Shown here: one piece after another, positions 11,320 through 22,796 of the stretch
How the letters are laid out: the number at the start of each line of letters is the position of its first letter
Position numbering within the stretch: position 1 is the first letter of the stretch
From: Ophioderma brevispina
Taxonomy: Eukaryota > Echinodermata > Ophiuroidea > Amphilepidida > Ophiodermatidae
DNA: 64,000 bases
Direction of reading: 5' to 3'
Assembly: GCA_023653785.1 (NCBI GenBank)
Contig: JAMKCH010035833.1
Span: 62,001-126,000 of the forward strand
Translations under genes and position numbers: made by a program
Notes under the pieces: model-generated
Seen by the model: only the letters and a program-made list of their open reading frames with translations
Database searches by the model: none
What the model was told of the DNA's origin: nothing

Positions 11320-12510
11320 TTACAGCACTTAGACAACATTTAACCAAAAGTGCATATCCTGTACAAGATGTAATGACCTAACAAGTGACCCTGAATGACC
11401 TCTGACCTCCTAATCTGTTACCCCACACAAGATGCATTATCTCAATGTATAAGCATACAAGTATGAACTTGATCCATCACTGCACTAAAAAGCTAAAAAT
11501 ACATTTTCACCCAAGCGTATACCAAATAATGTTTTAATGGGGGGGGGGGGGGGAACGCGAAGTGACCTCTAAATGACCATTGACCCCACATATGGCCCTT
11601 GTCTCAAAGTATACGCATACCACGTATGAACTTGTTGCATCACTGCACTGAAAAGCTAGACAAAATTTTAACCAAAAGTGTACACCACAAGCACAAGATA
11701 TGACCCTAAGCGACCCCTGAATGACCTTTGACCTCATCTGTGACCCTACATAAGACCCCTTGTCTCAATACTAAATATGAATTTCATCCATCACTGCACT
11801 AAAAAACTACACATTGTAACCAAAAGTGCATACCACATGCACAAGATACAATGAATCAAAGAGACCCCTGAATAACATTTGACCTCCTCGTCAAACCAAA
11901 AAGTGTATACACTTTTGGTTAAAATGTCTAGCTTTTTAGTGCAGTGATGGATCAAGTTCATACTTGGTATGCTTATACATTGAGCAAAAGGTCTTATGTG
12001 GGGTCACAGTAAAGTGGGTTCTCTCATCACATGAGAGCATAAATATAATTTGCATTTTATTATGTCAGTATGGCATGATCTTTGACCTACCACAACTTCA
12101 CAACGGTAAACCCCATGAAGATGAAGGTCTCATTTTGATCCTTGAAATATACATAGTATGATGATGCATGATATAAGATACCCAAGATATAATGACCCTA
12201 AGTGACCCCTAAATGACCTTTGACCTCATCTGTGACCCTACATAAGACCCCTTGTCTGAATGTATAAGCATACAAAATATGAACCTTCAATCCATCACTG
12301 CACTAAAAGCTACACAACATTTTAACCAAAAGTGAATACCACATACACATGATATAATGACCCTTAATGACCCCTAAATGACCTTTGACCTCATCATCCA
12401 ATACCCCACATAAGACCCCTTGCCTCAGTGTATAAGCATACCAAGTATGAACTTGATCCATCACTGCACTAAAAAATTAAACAACATTTTATCCAAAAGT
12501 GTATTCCAGA
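11320..12510. repeat. Satellite-like tandem monomers of about 150-180 bp
   Basis: The monomer can be followed by its landmarks in fixed order: ATCACTGCACTAAAAA, TTTTAACCAAAAGTG, CAAGATATAATGACCCT, AATGACCTTTGACCTC, then CATAAGACCCCTTGTCTCA and TATAAGCATAC. Copies start near 11.32, 11.48, 11.64, 11.79, 12.19, 12.30 and 12.46 kb. One copy is inverted at 11.89-12.00 kb, next to the right arm of the 170-bp inverted repeat. A poly-G run lies at about 11540. Several monomers carry a perfect or near-perfect TGACCTTTGACCT motif. Confidence 0.8.
12013..12174 (-). repeat. Right arm of a 170-bp inverted repeat
   Basis: Inverse copy of 10784-10952. Because the adjacent satellite monomer (11.89-12.00 kb) is also inverted, the arm and the monomer probably moved as one piece. 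Confidence 0.85.
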
Positions 12511-12824
12511 AGTTTGACACACACACACACACAGATAGCCGGACTGACACACGAATCATGAGCTGCCGCCATAAGGTCTTCCTATTGGACGACCTAATAA
12601 AAGGAATGAGTGAGCTTAACAAATAACATTTAATGTAGAAATAGGTGTGAATCTTAAAGTAATTGCCTAAAACAGCTTGATTTAATAAGAAATTGCATTT
12701 TCCATTTATTACAGAATACTGGGAAGTAAACTGACCAATCAAAATGCTGCATTTTGAATAATGGGAAGTAAAAGGTAATAGAGTTTACATTTAAGGGACT
12801 AGGGGACATTTCCAATTTACTCAC

Positions 12825-13229
12825 TTCTAATATCCAATTCAAACTGGTCAACTGCCTCCTCATCCCCAGATATACACCTCAAGCACTTCATGTGGTGGAC
12901 ATCGAAATCAGCTCTAAATGATGACCATACATCAACGTCATCATCATTATCAGTAGGCATATTTTGACGGTCGCAATCTGCTTCAGTTTCTGTTGGGTCG
13001 AAAACTGCTCGGATTGGGCCAGAAGCACCATTGTCAGCATCATTGTCAGGATCATTGCAATCATTCACTAACCACCATATAATCTCTGTATCCGGGTCAG
13101 CTCCACGGGCAGCACAGGTAAGATCATAAGTGTCTCCGTCATACAAAGCTAGTTTGCTGGGATTAACCAGTTCTCCTCTTACATCATCACTAAATGTTGG
13201 TGGTATGATCTCCACTTCCGTTGTTGGAC
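12825..13229 (-). CDS. Ig8: Ig-like domain exon, five cysteines
   Basis: Complete 405-bp exon (135 codons), phase 1 to phase 1. The acceptor is TTGCTGTTTCAG and the donor A|GTGAGT, after which the genomic frame stops within two codons. After splicing it begins SPTTEVEII. The Ig core is clear: DGDTYDLTC with Cys at residue 39, the A-x-x-A-D-P spacer, and Trp at residue 52 (EIIWWL), thirteen residues after the Cys as in Ig1, Ig2 and Ig5. The F strand reads HHMKCLRC and the G strand FELDIR. Extra cysteines lie in the C strand (NDC), in the acidic loop (EADC) and just before the F-strand Cys. The loop between strands C and E is long and rich in Asp, Asn and Gly. A role in extracellular binding or adhesion is an inference from the fold. 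Confidence 0.82.
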
Positions 13230-14599
13230 CTGAAACAGCAATAAGTGCACTGTTACATACCAATAGGCGTGCCCAGGAAAGGGGGGCTGGACTAAAGATG
13301 TTCGAACCATGAGAGCGAAGCGAGCGGAGCGACTAAAGGTGGGTCCAGGGGACCCAATGTTTTTACCCAGATGCTAATTAAACCCCGGGGGGGGGGGGGG
13401 GGGGTTGATGGGTCATTTTTTGAGGTCATTGCTACTATATAAATGGGTCCATTTTTCAATTTTTGGTCGCAATTACTATGAAAATGGGTCAATTTTTTGT
13501 GATTTTCGTTAAAATCACACGAAACTGGCTGATTTTTCAGATTTTCGGAAAAGTTACTATGAAAATGTGCCATTTTTTCTAAGAATACTATAAAAATGGT
13601 GTGAAATTTCAAAGCCAACTATAGAAATGGGTCGAAATTTTGGAACTATATAAATGGGTCATATTTTGGTACAATTTGGTCACTATGAAACATGGGTCGA
13701 TTTTTTTACCCGGCAGACGCAAACATGTACCCAATTTTTGGGTCGAGTACCCACCCCGGTATTAAACCATACCACTAATTTGAAGAGCTCACCCCATTAA
13801 TATAGCAGCTTCCATCACCCCGATGTAAATTATTTTATTTGCAGATTTGATTGCTGTTGGGCAATTCTGAAGGAAACAACCATACTTGAGAGTTCCCCCC
13901 CCCCAAGCCAAGTCACACGCCACCACATAAAAAGCAGTTTCATTTTTTTTTTCAGTTGACATCTGCTGTCTGCCTGGTGCCTCGAGGTTATTGTGTATTG
14001 ACGTTTCTCTTTCAGGCTCAAGAGGGAGATGGAAATGAAAAACCTTATTAAGCACAAACACACTCAAAGAATCTATATATAGGCAAGCTTGGCCATTCCA
14101 TTGAACAACATGCAAGACTTAGGTTTAACCATAATGTAGATAGTATTAACACAAATACACACACACACACAGAAATGCACATGAAGCTCACTCATCAGCT
14201 GCAACATCCAATTATCATCGGCTGACCTCCTTCTAAAAAAAATACTGCAAGTAAACTTGCGTCATCCCCCTGGCAAGATTGGCAGTATGGAAAACCTGAC
14301 CTTGGTTAGAAAAGCTACCAAACTGGAACACACACATACATACACATACGGACATGCGCACACTCACAATATCCCCCTCTGCTTTTCAAGCCAGGGGATA
14401 ACAAGGACCTTTTTGTTATATGCCAAATTAAGTGTTCACCATGGACACCTTCTTCTGCAGTAGACACAACAGAGCAAGGGATGAATTCAGTATTCTGCCA
14501 TCACATCCTTCAACATGCAGTTTATTCTGTTGAGGCTGCCGAATTTATAGGGTAGTGGCACAATACAAAATTCTTTCCCAGAGGAATTATTAAACTTAC
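13230..14599. other. Intron between Ig7 and Ig8
   Basis: About 1.4 kb. From 13.3 to 13.76 kb it holds a degenerate array of ACTATGAAAATGGGTC-like units with a poly-G run at about 13386-13404. From 14.15 to 14.4 kb there are CA-rich simple repeats and the 3' end of a dispersed repeat (CACTCACAATATCCCCC). No gene seen. Confidence 0.6.
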
Positions 14600-15097
14600 T
14601 GGCACGAGTGATGTGAACAACAATATACGGGGTATCAGTATTGGAAGGAGTTGGCGTTCCATCGGCATTAAAGTCAGCTCGGCAAATCAGATCTGCAGGA
14701 CAATTATCACCCGCAGTGATCTCACGAATCCATGTGTCAGTCAGATCATAGAGCCTGTCGCTAGTGTCATATGTAGCAGATTCACCATCATCTGATTCCC
14801 CATCATCTACAGCTTCATTGTGATAATAAAAGTTGATGTTGAGAACATCTCGTTCTTCACTTGAAGTTGGTGGCCCAGTAGCTAAGCAATTCCCTGCAGC
14901 AGGACCACCGTCTGAAGTAAGATCGCTTACGGGATTAACGCCAAGCACAGTACACTGGAACTCATACTCAGTACCAACATCAAGAGTCAGATCTTGGTCA
15001 TTTGTGAGAGTAGACCATGGGTCGGTACTACCAACCTCTTTGTATCGAAGCTCAATTCCATCTCCTCCACCACCTGATGGGGATGGCTCAGGATACT
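14600..15097 (-). CDS. Ig7: long Ig-like domain exon with Gly linker
   Basis: Complete 498-bp exon (166 codons), the longest of the set, phase 1 to phase 1. The acceptor is TTTTTTTTAAATTCCACAG and the donor A|GTAAGT. After splicing it begins KYPEPSPSGGGGDG, a Pro/Gly linker that is absent from the other exons. The B strand is TEYEFQC, with Cys at about residue 49; the F strand is CPADLIC, followed by ADFNADGTPTP and a final YIVVHITR strand. No Trp follows the first Cys at the usual distance: that segment reads VNPVSDLTSDGG. There is an extra Cys in the loop (GNC) and one six residues before the F-strand Cys. The loop between them is about 30 residues longer than in the sister domains and strongly acidic. 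It may be a V-like variant or a domain with an inserted loop. Confidence 0.8.
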
Positions 15098-17635
15098 CTG
15101 TGGAATTTAAAAAAAAATAATAAAATGAAACAGTCACATAAAATTCACAGACTTGGCTCAAACATAACCCCCTGGTAACTACCTGCCTATCTTTCAGCAT
15201 CTAAGGCAAAAAAAAACAAAACAAGTTTGTCTCAGAAGAAAAGTGAAAAAATCGCAATGCGAAATGCATTTTTTTTTTAGAAAAATGCTAATGCGAAATG
15301 GGTTTTTTTTTTCTAATGCATTTTTGGCCCACTTTTTTCAATTTTTCTGCCGCTTTGCGGCCAATTTTTTTCATTTTTTTCTTAAATTTTTTACAAAAAA
15401 AATTTCAAGTGAGTAAAACCTAAAAAAAAAAATGCGGTCAAAAACCAATTTTAAACAAAACAAGACAAACTTGTTTTTTTTCTTGGCCTAAGCACTATTT
15501 TGATTGGTTCCTTGGTAGGTAATATCATGTAATGAGCAAATTGGAGATACTTTAAATGGTGGCAAGGTTTACACAACGATATAGAAGCACTATTTTGATT
15601 GATTACTCAGAGGGCTATCTCATGTTGTGCCCTGTGATGAGTTAATCTGACAGACTGTATCATTGATGGTAGTGAGTTTGCAATATTTGAGCTAGCTGAT
15701 ATGATGATAGCTCTGTTTTTCAAATTTCTCTAGTTTAACCCTAGGGGATCAGATTGTATCACAAACACTCTTTAATTTTACTCTTTTGCCTTTATTTTAT
15801 TACTGGTTATAATAGAGAATAAGAAATACAACCCCCCCAAGAGAATAAGAAATATAACAAAAAAAAAAAAAAAAAAAAACCCCCCCCCCCAAAAAAAAAA
15901 AAAACGCACTACACAAATTCTTCATTTTCTTTTTTTTACACCTCAAGGCCAAATTTTCATCTCTTTTTCTTGAACAGATAAAAAAAACCCAAAATGTTAT
16001 TAATCTCTTGAAAACATTAAAAAAAGAAATGCAGTGAAATGTGAATTGTTACACCTATGCAAACAGAAAAACTAAAAACATTTGTGTTCTTAGCCTAAAA
16101 ATGTTTGCCATATAACTTTGAATGCAATAGCTACAACACAAATAAAATGTGGATCTTTAGACTTTTCCCCACAAAGTGAATACTAAATTTGGACTACAGA
16201 GTGAGTAAAAATAATACACTTATAAAAATTACATCTTGTGTCCTAATGTACAAATGCATATGATATCTTTTGATAAGGATTCTTAGAATAGCTCCTCTTG
16301 TTTCTTTTGGTACCATTTTTAATCGATTATGTTTCATGTATGACTGCACAGGGCTGATACTAAAGCATTTTAAAACTTAAGTGCATGGGGGGGGTCCATG
16401 TGCAGCATCACATGCACTTTATTCCATAAAGGCTGCTAAATTCATGTGAGATTAAAGGTCCATGGCCCGATCGCTAAGAGCCTCATCCCCAGAAGCCCCT
16501 GATTTTACCGTAAGTGGTCAAAATTTTGGTATCAGAAGAAAGCTACTATTTTTCTCATTTACCCTGTGAAATCTTAGAGCCAAAGGATGTTTGGTTTGGA
16601 AGTTATGAGCGAAAATGTGCCCCATTTTGGTCGACCAATATTAATTTTACACAGTACTATGGGGCTTATTACAAAATCACGTTTTTTAGCTTTCGCATCA
16701 AAACGGATTGAAATACCGGCGCGAAACTTTACACATGGGGTTTTGGAGTGAAGGCCAATCTTTCAAGATGAAAACTTCATATCCTTAAATTGGGCCATCC
16801 CCCTTTAAGTGACCCTAGGGTCACTAAATGGCCCAACCAGTAATTAGGCTGAAAGGATGCACAGTTCATTATCCTCTCAAAATCAAATCAATTTCAATTC
16901 ATTTGAGGACTTTTTGACATACAGCCACCTGAAAAGAGACACTTATTTTCACTTGTCCATGGCATTGTGTTTACAAAAACAAAAGAACATTCCCAAAGCT
17001 AGTTCACAATGAATGTTTAAATCAGCTGCTCTGAAGTTGACACTGAGTAGCAAGAACTCCCGAGCCATGCGGTGCGGATCTCTTATTTGGTAAAGATTAA
17101 ATTCTATTTACAATTCAGAGTACTAATGAACTTCTTCACTGTATACCATCTGGCTGGTATATTCTTAAAGTTCTCCATGAAGGACTAACCTGGTTCAAAC
17201 CTAATCGAAATTTAGACTTCTTCCAAGAGTAACCAGCACTAGAGGGCATATTGAGGCCATCCCATGCACCAGTTTTGGGAAATTTCACCTCAATAAGGGC
17301 AACATCACATGTGATCCCACAATAATCCTAAATTGAACACACAAATCCCTGACTTTTACACTTATTTTGACCCACAAGCACTAGTAATATTTAGCATGAT
17401 CATGAAATGTCTTGTGCTTCTTAAACTTCTGAATGCGTTTTTATCCCTAAGTACTGTGATGTGTTGCGTACAGTATAGGCACATTGCCATGAATTATGGG
17501 TTGGTTCAAAACACCCTATGGTACCAGCCTAAGGATTTACTCTTATATTGATATAAATCCCCAAAAGGTTCACCATAACTATGCCTTTATATGAACAACA
17601 ACAACAAAGTTAAGGGTATTTAAGGGGGAACTTAC
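15098..17635. other. Intron between Ig6 and Ig7: repeats
   Basis: About 2.5 kb. A T- and A-rich tract lies at 15.2-15.5 kb. A copy of the ACTATTTTGATTGGTT repeat is at 15.49-15.70 kb and a poly-A/poly-C run at 15.86-15.90 kb. A TTAA MITE is at 16452-16808 and a hAT-like MITE relic at 17.24-17.52 kb. No gene seen. Confidence 0.6.
16452..16808. mobile_element. TTAA MITE, 'GGTCCATGGCCCGATCG' family
   Basis: Begins TTAAAGGTCCATGGCCCG and ends CCCCCTTTAA, with TTAA at both edges. Related copies are at 23077-23429, 26132-26352 (internally deleted), 40372-40588 and 52397-52744, sharing the GGAAGTTATGAGCGAAAATG and AAAACGGATTGAAATA blocks. TTAA target sites are typical of piggyBac-type elements. No coding capacity. 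Confidence 0.8.
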
Positions 17636-18019
17636 TCCATATCTGGAAATGCATTTCCGCTTCATTTCCAGTAGTTGGATCATCGCCATGGTACGCAATA
17701 CATTTTAGATATCCACACTGGAGATCATCATAAGTCACATAAGTATCAGCCAATGTGTACTGCTCTTGAACTTCTTCAAGGTTACAGTCAGCCTGTGCTT
17801 CTCCGGAGTCATCATCCTCAGCATGTAATAATGTGTCAGCAGCATCATATAGCTCCCATCGGATGTGCGCATCAGGGTCTGCCATATCTATAGCCACTGT
17901 GCATTCAAACTCATATTCGTTGCCTTCTATAAGGATAGCGTGCTCATTAGGATCAGTAGTGACACCATCCTCATCATCATTACTGTCTGTCAAGGCAAGC
18001 ACAGGATCGCCTGGTCCAA
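17636..18019 (-). CDS. Ig6: Ig-like domain exon, most acidic
   Basis: Complete 384-bp exon (128 codons), phase 1 to phase 1. The acceptor is TTGTATTTTCAG and the donor A|GTAAGT. It begins VGPGDPVLALTDS. The Ig core is EYEFEC with Cys at residue 40, Trp at residue 55 (HIRWEL), and an F strand reading CGYLKC, closed by MHFQIW. Extra cysteines lie in the acidic loop (QADC) and four residues before the F-strand Cys. I count about 34 Asp/Glu against 2 Arg/Lys, with acidic runs both before the B strand and in the C-to-E loop. Such charge is compatible with Ca2+ or matrix binding, but that is a guess. Framing, splice sites and neighbours make it part of the same transcript. Confidence 0.84.
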
Positions 18020-20045
18020 CTGAAAATACAATGAGAACACGGACAACAAATGAGCATAACATCTTTATTGCAAAGATCACACTTTGTAAAAACCAGGAGG
18101 GAATTAAACCATGCAGCCTTTAATCAAGGCTTTGCTTTAATTTTTAGAGTTCCTGTACATTATGTAGTCTATAGTGCCCTCTCCCTGGGCAGCAGAAAGT
18201 AAAGCCTTTTTTCAAATATTTTCTTCATTTTGTTTTTATTTATTTTAATTCTGTAACTCTCCTGGGAACTGATTGGCCAATGAATATGACATCAATGGAA
18301 TTATAAAGTGTATGCACTGCGTGCATTGCGGTCAACCAATTGTGATGCCACATTGTTTTATGTTATTGCTACCCGACATTACCTATGCACTTAAAAAAAG
18401 GAGGGGGGTACTTGTAATTAATTGACATGGAATTGATATATTTGCACAAGCATTATGCAGGGCACAAATTGCCCCTTATGATGACCAACAATTTCACTAA
18501 TATTGAGACTTATACTATGTACAGAAGTTTTCCTGTTATGCATGAGAATGCCTTGCCTTGCTTGGCCTCATGCTCAACACTGTCACAGTTGGTATAGTCA
18601 GGTCATGTTTTCTTGAAGTCAGGTCAGGTTTTCTTTGAGGGCCTGCTACTGGTATCTTGGTAACCAGTACTATCTGTCCCAGGGCCGGGTTTTCAGCAGC
18701 TAAACCGTCACCCTCATCAGGTTTTCTAAGGAAATCCGATGAGGAGGGTAGCTGGTTACCCTGGTAGAACTAAAAAGAAGATCTACCTGCAAGGGCGTAG
18801 GCTCTGGAGAGCTAACGGCGGCCATCCAGCACATTGACGTCAGGAAGGGCATCCAGTCAATTATCTTTTGCTTCAATTAATAAATCCTCACACAGCAGTA
18901 TTGCTGTAAATGTGAGGTAAATCCGGCCACCCCCATTTGCGGGGACAAAACCGGATTTAAAACTTTGGATTTACTGCTCCTACTTGGTGGAGAAAATTTT
19001 GAGGCAACTTTGTCAAAGACAAGAAGGGATGGTGGCAACTTGTACATGTAGTTAGATGACCATCATATCCTGAGATCTACTACCTTTCTTACAGTATCTC
19101 TGAATGGATCATTCATTACAACATGATATAACCCGATTGACCTTTCAGTAACCAATCAAAATGGACCTTCTATATTATTTGTTTGCACCCTTAAGCCATG
19201 TCTCCGATTGGCTCAATAAAATTAAATTAAGTAGCATTAACCCTAATTTACTAAAGGGCCCAACATTGTGTCATATGACAAGAAATGGCTTCAACTCCTT
19301 GCAAAAAATATTTTGAAGATAAAGTATCAAATATATTGAACAGTTTTGATGGTTTATACCTTCTCTATCTAAAAAATACCACTTTTAGCTTAATTTACTC
19401 ATAATAAAATGGTTTTGTTAGTTTGAAACAGGCATTTTACTAAGTATTTTAAGGCCAAAATTTCCCCCCCCCCCAAAAAAAAATAGCACTAAAATGTCAA
19501 TCATGGAAAATATTTCAAATCAACTTATTTCTTTTAATTTGTTAGATGGAGTACAGTACTTGCTTAAAATAGCCTAACAATATGGATTCAGTATTCAATT
19601 TTAATGTTAAAATTTATTTTTGTCATTTTTGGTGTGACCTAATTAATTATTCATGAGCTAAATTGCATTTAATTTACATTCAATTTATAATTTCTCTATC
19701 TGGCTAATTCCATGAAAATGTTGTATCTGCATGAAATTTAAAAGTTTACTTGATGCTTCCAAGTTATTGCTTCCTGTAAAGTAGGCTAACTATGTAGTCA
19801 GAAACCACTTTTGCTTTTTGTGTTCTGTAATTTGGGTCACCTTACAAAAACACCCACACAGCTAAGCCCAATGAGTTTTATCTGTCAAATATTGGGACAA
19901 TGAAACTTTTTTTACCTAATCATGGTGGAAAAGCTGAAGAGGGCTAAAACCAAAATATCTGGAAGCTGCATTTCAAATGGTTATTGAATTGAAAATATGA
20001 TGTAAGTAACCAATCAGAAATGCTGTATGAAAGACATGTAGTTTA

Positions 20046-20600
20046 AGTTTACATCAGAATGGACTGCAAATCACTGCAAACCCAGTTAAAAGTAAATTTA
20101 AGTTCATTTATAGCACTGCACTACGGTTGCAATTAAGTTTGCAACAGAATGGACTGAAAATCACTGCAAACCCAGTTAAAAGTAAATAGGTCATATTTAT
20201 GGTACTGCACTACGGTTGCTTGCAATTTAGTTTGCATCAGAAGGGACTGCAAATCACTGCACACCCAAGTTAAAAGTCAATTTCAGTTCATTTATAGCAC
20301 TGCACTACGGTTGCTTGCGTGAAATTAAAGTTTGCATCAGAATGGACTGCCAAATCACTGCAAACCCAGTTAAAAGTCAATTTAAGTTCATGTATAGCAC
20401 GGGCACTACGGTTGCTTGCAATTAAGTTTGCAACAGAAGGGGACTGCAAATCATGCCTTTTCCTGCAATCCCACACCCTTCCCCTATCCCGGTTCTTCTT
20501 AACCCATTAAAAGTAAATTTGAGTTCATGCTATAGCACTGCACTATGGTTGCTTGCAATTAAGTTTGCATCAGAATTGGAACTGCAATCACTGCAATATG
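20046..20600. repeat. Tandem repeat, period about 90-100 bp, about 5.5 copies
   Basis: Units begin AAGTTTGCATCAGAATGGAC and run through CTGCAAATCACTGCAAACCC, AGTTAAAAGTAAATTT and TAGCACTGCACTACGGTTGC. Unit starts are near 20046, 20136, 20229, 20328, 20424 and 20562. The fifth unit carries an extra pyrimidine-rich insert at about 20455-20510. Confidence 0.8.
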
Positions 20601-20744
20601 TATTGTATTTGTGCAACGGTTGGCGTGCATGAAGTTACAGTGGCAATACCTCACTGTGTAGCATTGTCAAGTATAAATGAACATTATCTTTTGGTACATT
20701 GACCTTCTGGGCCAGGCACTACCTGTCTATCTATCGGCATCTAA

Positions 20745-21030
20745 GCACTATTTTGATTGGTTACCTGACAGGTAATATCATGTAATGAACAAATCAGAGA
20801 TACTGTAAGAATGGTGGTATAGTTTACACAAAGATATAGAAGCACTATTTTGATTGGTTACCTGACAGGTAATATCATGTAATGAACAAATCAGAGATAC
20901 TGTAAGAATGGTGGTATAGTTTACACAAAGATATAGAAGCACTATTTTGATTGGTTACTCAGAGGGCTATTTCATATAGTGTCCTGTAATGAGCCAATCA
21001 GACAGAATGTATCATAGGTGGTAGTGCCCG
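20745..21030. repeat. Tandem repeat, period about 95 bp, three copies
   Basis: Two essentially identical units begin GAAGCACTATTTTGATTGGT or AAGCACTATTTTGATTGG near 20746 and 20841; a third, diverged unit starts near 20936. The same repeat is at 15.49-15.70 kb and, inverted, at 46.19-46.33 kb. Each unit contains the CCAAT-like core GATTGGTTAC. Confidence 0.8.
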
Positions 21031-21156
21031 GGGGGTTAATGGTGCATTTATACTATATTTGCAGACATCGGCCAATGCTAGACTTCAGCCAATGCTTTTT
21101 ACATAATGCCTTTATGCATCTGATGTTCAAAATATGTTCACACAAATGCGAACATT

Positions 21157-21320
21157 TTATAGCGGGAGTTTCCGTAACCTCACCAATCTGACACACTTAT
21201 GAATTCGGAAACCCTTCACAGAATAAAGCACATGTTTATTCCATTAAGCTTTCCGAATTCATACCTGTGTCAGAAAAAAGTGTCAGATGGGTCAGGTTAC
21301 GTTACGGAAACTCCCTTTAA
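21157..21320. mobile_element. Palindromic MITE
   Basis: Ends in inverted GGGAGTTTCCGTAACCT and AGGTTACGTTACGGAAACTCCC, with an inner pair around GAATTCGGAAA / TTTCCGAATTC. A partial copy lies at 36.72-36.80 kb. Confidence 0.75.
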
Positions 21321-21796
21321 TAGCCCCTATTTTCATGACAAGCACTGACATTCCACTGATAGCACTGAATATCAACCTCAACTGAGTTACATGCCAATGT
21401 AGAACAGCTGTTTTTTTAATAAAATTGTGTAAGTAACATTATTAACACGATGCCTCGAGATTCAGTACATGAATATATGCATACCGCACCATAGTTTTGA
21501 ATTTCCACTTCGTCAATCAAATACCATTTACCTTCAACCAACCCCAGCCCTAAATGTAACACTATCATTAACACTAGCATCTTATCCTAAACCTAACAAA
21601 AGAAAGTGGACAAATGGGGACTAAGCAAAATGGAAGCAAAAAGTGTCAAATTACCATTACCAAATTGTTTTTACATAGCGTACATTTCACGAGGATCAAA
21701 TTTAATGGTGTAGCTATATCGGCATGCCCATTTCATGCTTTCAATGTGGGAGGTCTTCAACTAATCTTACTTTAATAAATGCAAAAATAACTCTAC

Positions 21797-22162
21797 CTGA
21801 AGGTACAACATGGACTTCTATCGTAAAGTCTTCTTCAAGGCCAAGGGCTGTAATGGCATCATTTGTTGCTGAACATGTAACTGTATAACACTCATTTATA
21901 GGATGGTCTGTAATTGTATTCACAACATCAATAAGGCCATTGCCATCTGGGGCACCAGGGACCTCAACATCAGTCACAGGTTCAGGAGTAGAAGTGGCAT
22001 CATCAGTAAATGTCCAGTCTATGTCAACTGCTGGATTGGAATTCAATGATTCACATTTGAAGTCAGTCTCCCCTGCCTGGATGTACACTGTGTCGTCATC
22101 GTTGTATTCTGTCTCAGTACCATCAACGCCCGTAACATAAAGGTGCAATTCCTCAGGTGGTT
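21797..22162 (-). CDS. Ig5: Ig-like domain exon
   Basis: Complete 366-bp exon (122 codons), phase 1 to phase 1. The acceptor is CTTACTCTGTTTCCAG; the donor G|GTAGAG is weaker than those of the sister exons. After splicing it begins KPPEELHLYV. The Ig core is GETDFKC with Cys at residue 37 and Trp at residue 50 after NPAVDIDW. The F strand is NECYTVTC, followed by SATNDA, and the G strand FTIEVHV. A third Cys lies five residues before the F-strand Cys, as in the relic at 27.4 kb (HECITLTC), which is probably its closest relative here. The Pro-Pro linker at the start resembles those of Ig1, Ig2 and Ig3. Confidence 0.85.
21798..22140 (+). other. No gene: antisense of Ig5
   Basis: The plus strand here has an open frame of 66 codons (21940-22140), but it is only the reverse of the Ig5 exon, with Ser/Val/Thr-rich low-information sequence. 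I do not annotate it as a gene. Confidence 0.7.
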
Positions 22163-22379
22163 CTGGAAACAGAGTAAGAAGTAAACATATAATAACATGA
22201 CATATTGATGAAACAAAAATAATGAACATACAAATACACCTGCTTGCTTTAGCGCATGTCCGTGTAAAGATTTGCTGATTGATAAAGTTGAGCAGACCAA
22301 TTAGACTTGTACATGATTTAGACTTGTACATGATTCTAATTTAGATCTTTAAAAAAAAAGTTTTAAAGTGTCGTGCCGG

Positions 22380-22650
22380 GCAAGCTCGTGTGTGGAGTTC
22401 CCATCTCTATTTCCTTGGCATTTGGGCCAGACTTCTCCGTGTAAATATTGCTGTGGGGATTTTGCCACTCCTCCCACACAATGAGTTTGCATAACTTCCC
22501 AGCATCCACCAGCACCCATTTATACACCTAGGTGGAGAGGAGTAATTGAGGTAAAGTGTGTTACTCAAGGGCACAACTCATTGGCTGCAGCAGGGCTCAA
22601 ACTCACAACCTTTGGCGTGTGGGTCAGGTGCTCAATCCATTGGACTATGT
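22380..22650 (-). mobile_element. tRNA-derived SINE, minus strand
   Basis: On the minus strand it begins AGGGCACACATAGTCCAATGG and has a B-box-like GGTTGTGAGTTTGAGCCCTG, then GAGTAACACACTTTACCTCA and CCACCTAGGTGTATAAATGG. A second copy of the family is at 33740-33975. Confidence 0.75.
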
Positions 22651-22796
22651 GTGCCCTCTAACAATCATCAATCACAATATATTAAAATCACATGGAGCAT
22701 GTCCAAGTTTTTATTTCTTTGAAGTATTCAAAATAAGTGTGGTTGCTACAATTGCCGTATAAAATGTAAGTTGTTGAATGCAGCATGACAGCTCAC

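Larger units (their letters stand above)
6943..12824. other. Intron between Ig8 and Ig9: repeats and satellite
   Basis: About 5.9 kb. It holds a tRNA-like relic on the minus strand at 7157-7235 (B-box GGTTCGAACCCC), a short relic of the ACTATTTTGATTGG repeat family near 7.6 kb, mostly unique AT-rich DNA at 7.7-9.7 kb in which I see no gene, then the tandem, inverted and satellite repeats at 9.95-12.5 kb, which are listed separately. Confidence 0.6.
18020..21796. other. Intron between Ig5 and Ig6: repeats
   Basis: About 3.8 kb. From 18.6 to 19.0 kb there is a repeat end with GGAAGGGCATCCAGTCAA and a GGATTTA-flanked segment, which looks like the 3' part of a non-LTR element or SINE. AT-rich DNA follows to 20.0 kb, then tandem repeats at 20.04-21.03 kb and a palindromic MITE at 21157-21320. 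No gene seen. Confidence 0.55.

Noticed and set aside
14833..15120. Plus-strand open frames over Ig7 and other Ig exons (also 13130-13312, 17675-18123, 37894-38377, 41497-41799, 56979-57206)
   Set aside because: Antisense shadows of real exons; the minus-strand frames have splice sites and Ig motifs.
20046..20600. CRISPR-like array
   Set aside because: Units are contiguous diverged tandem copies with no unique spacers, in an animal genome.
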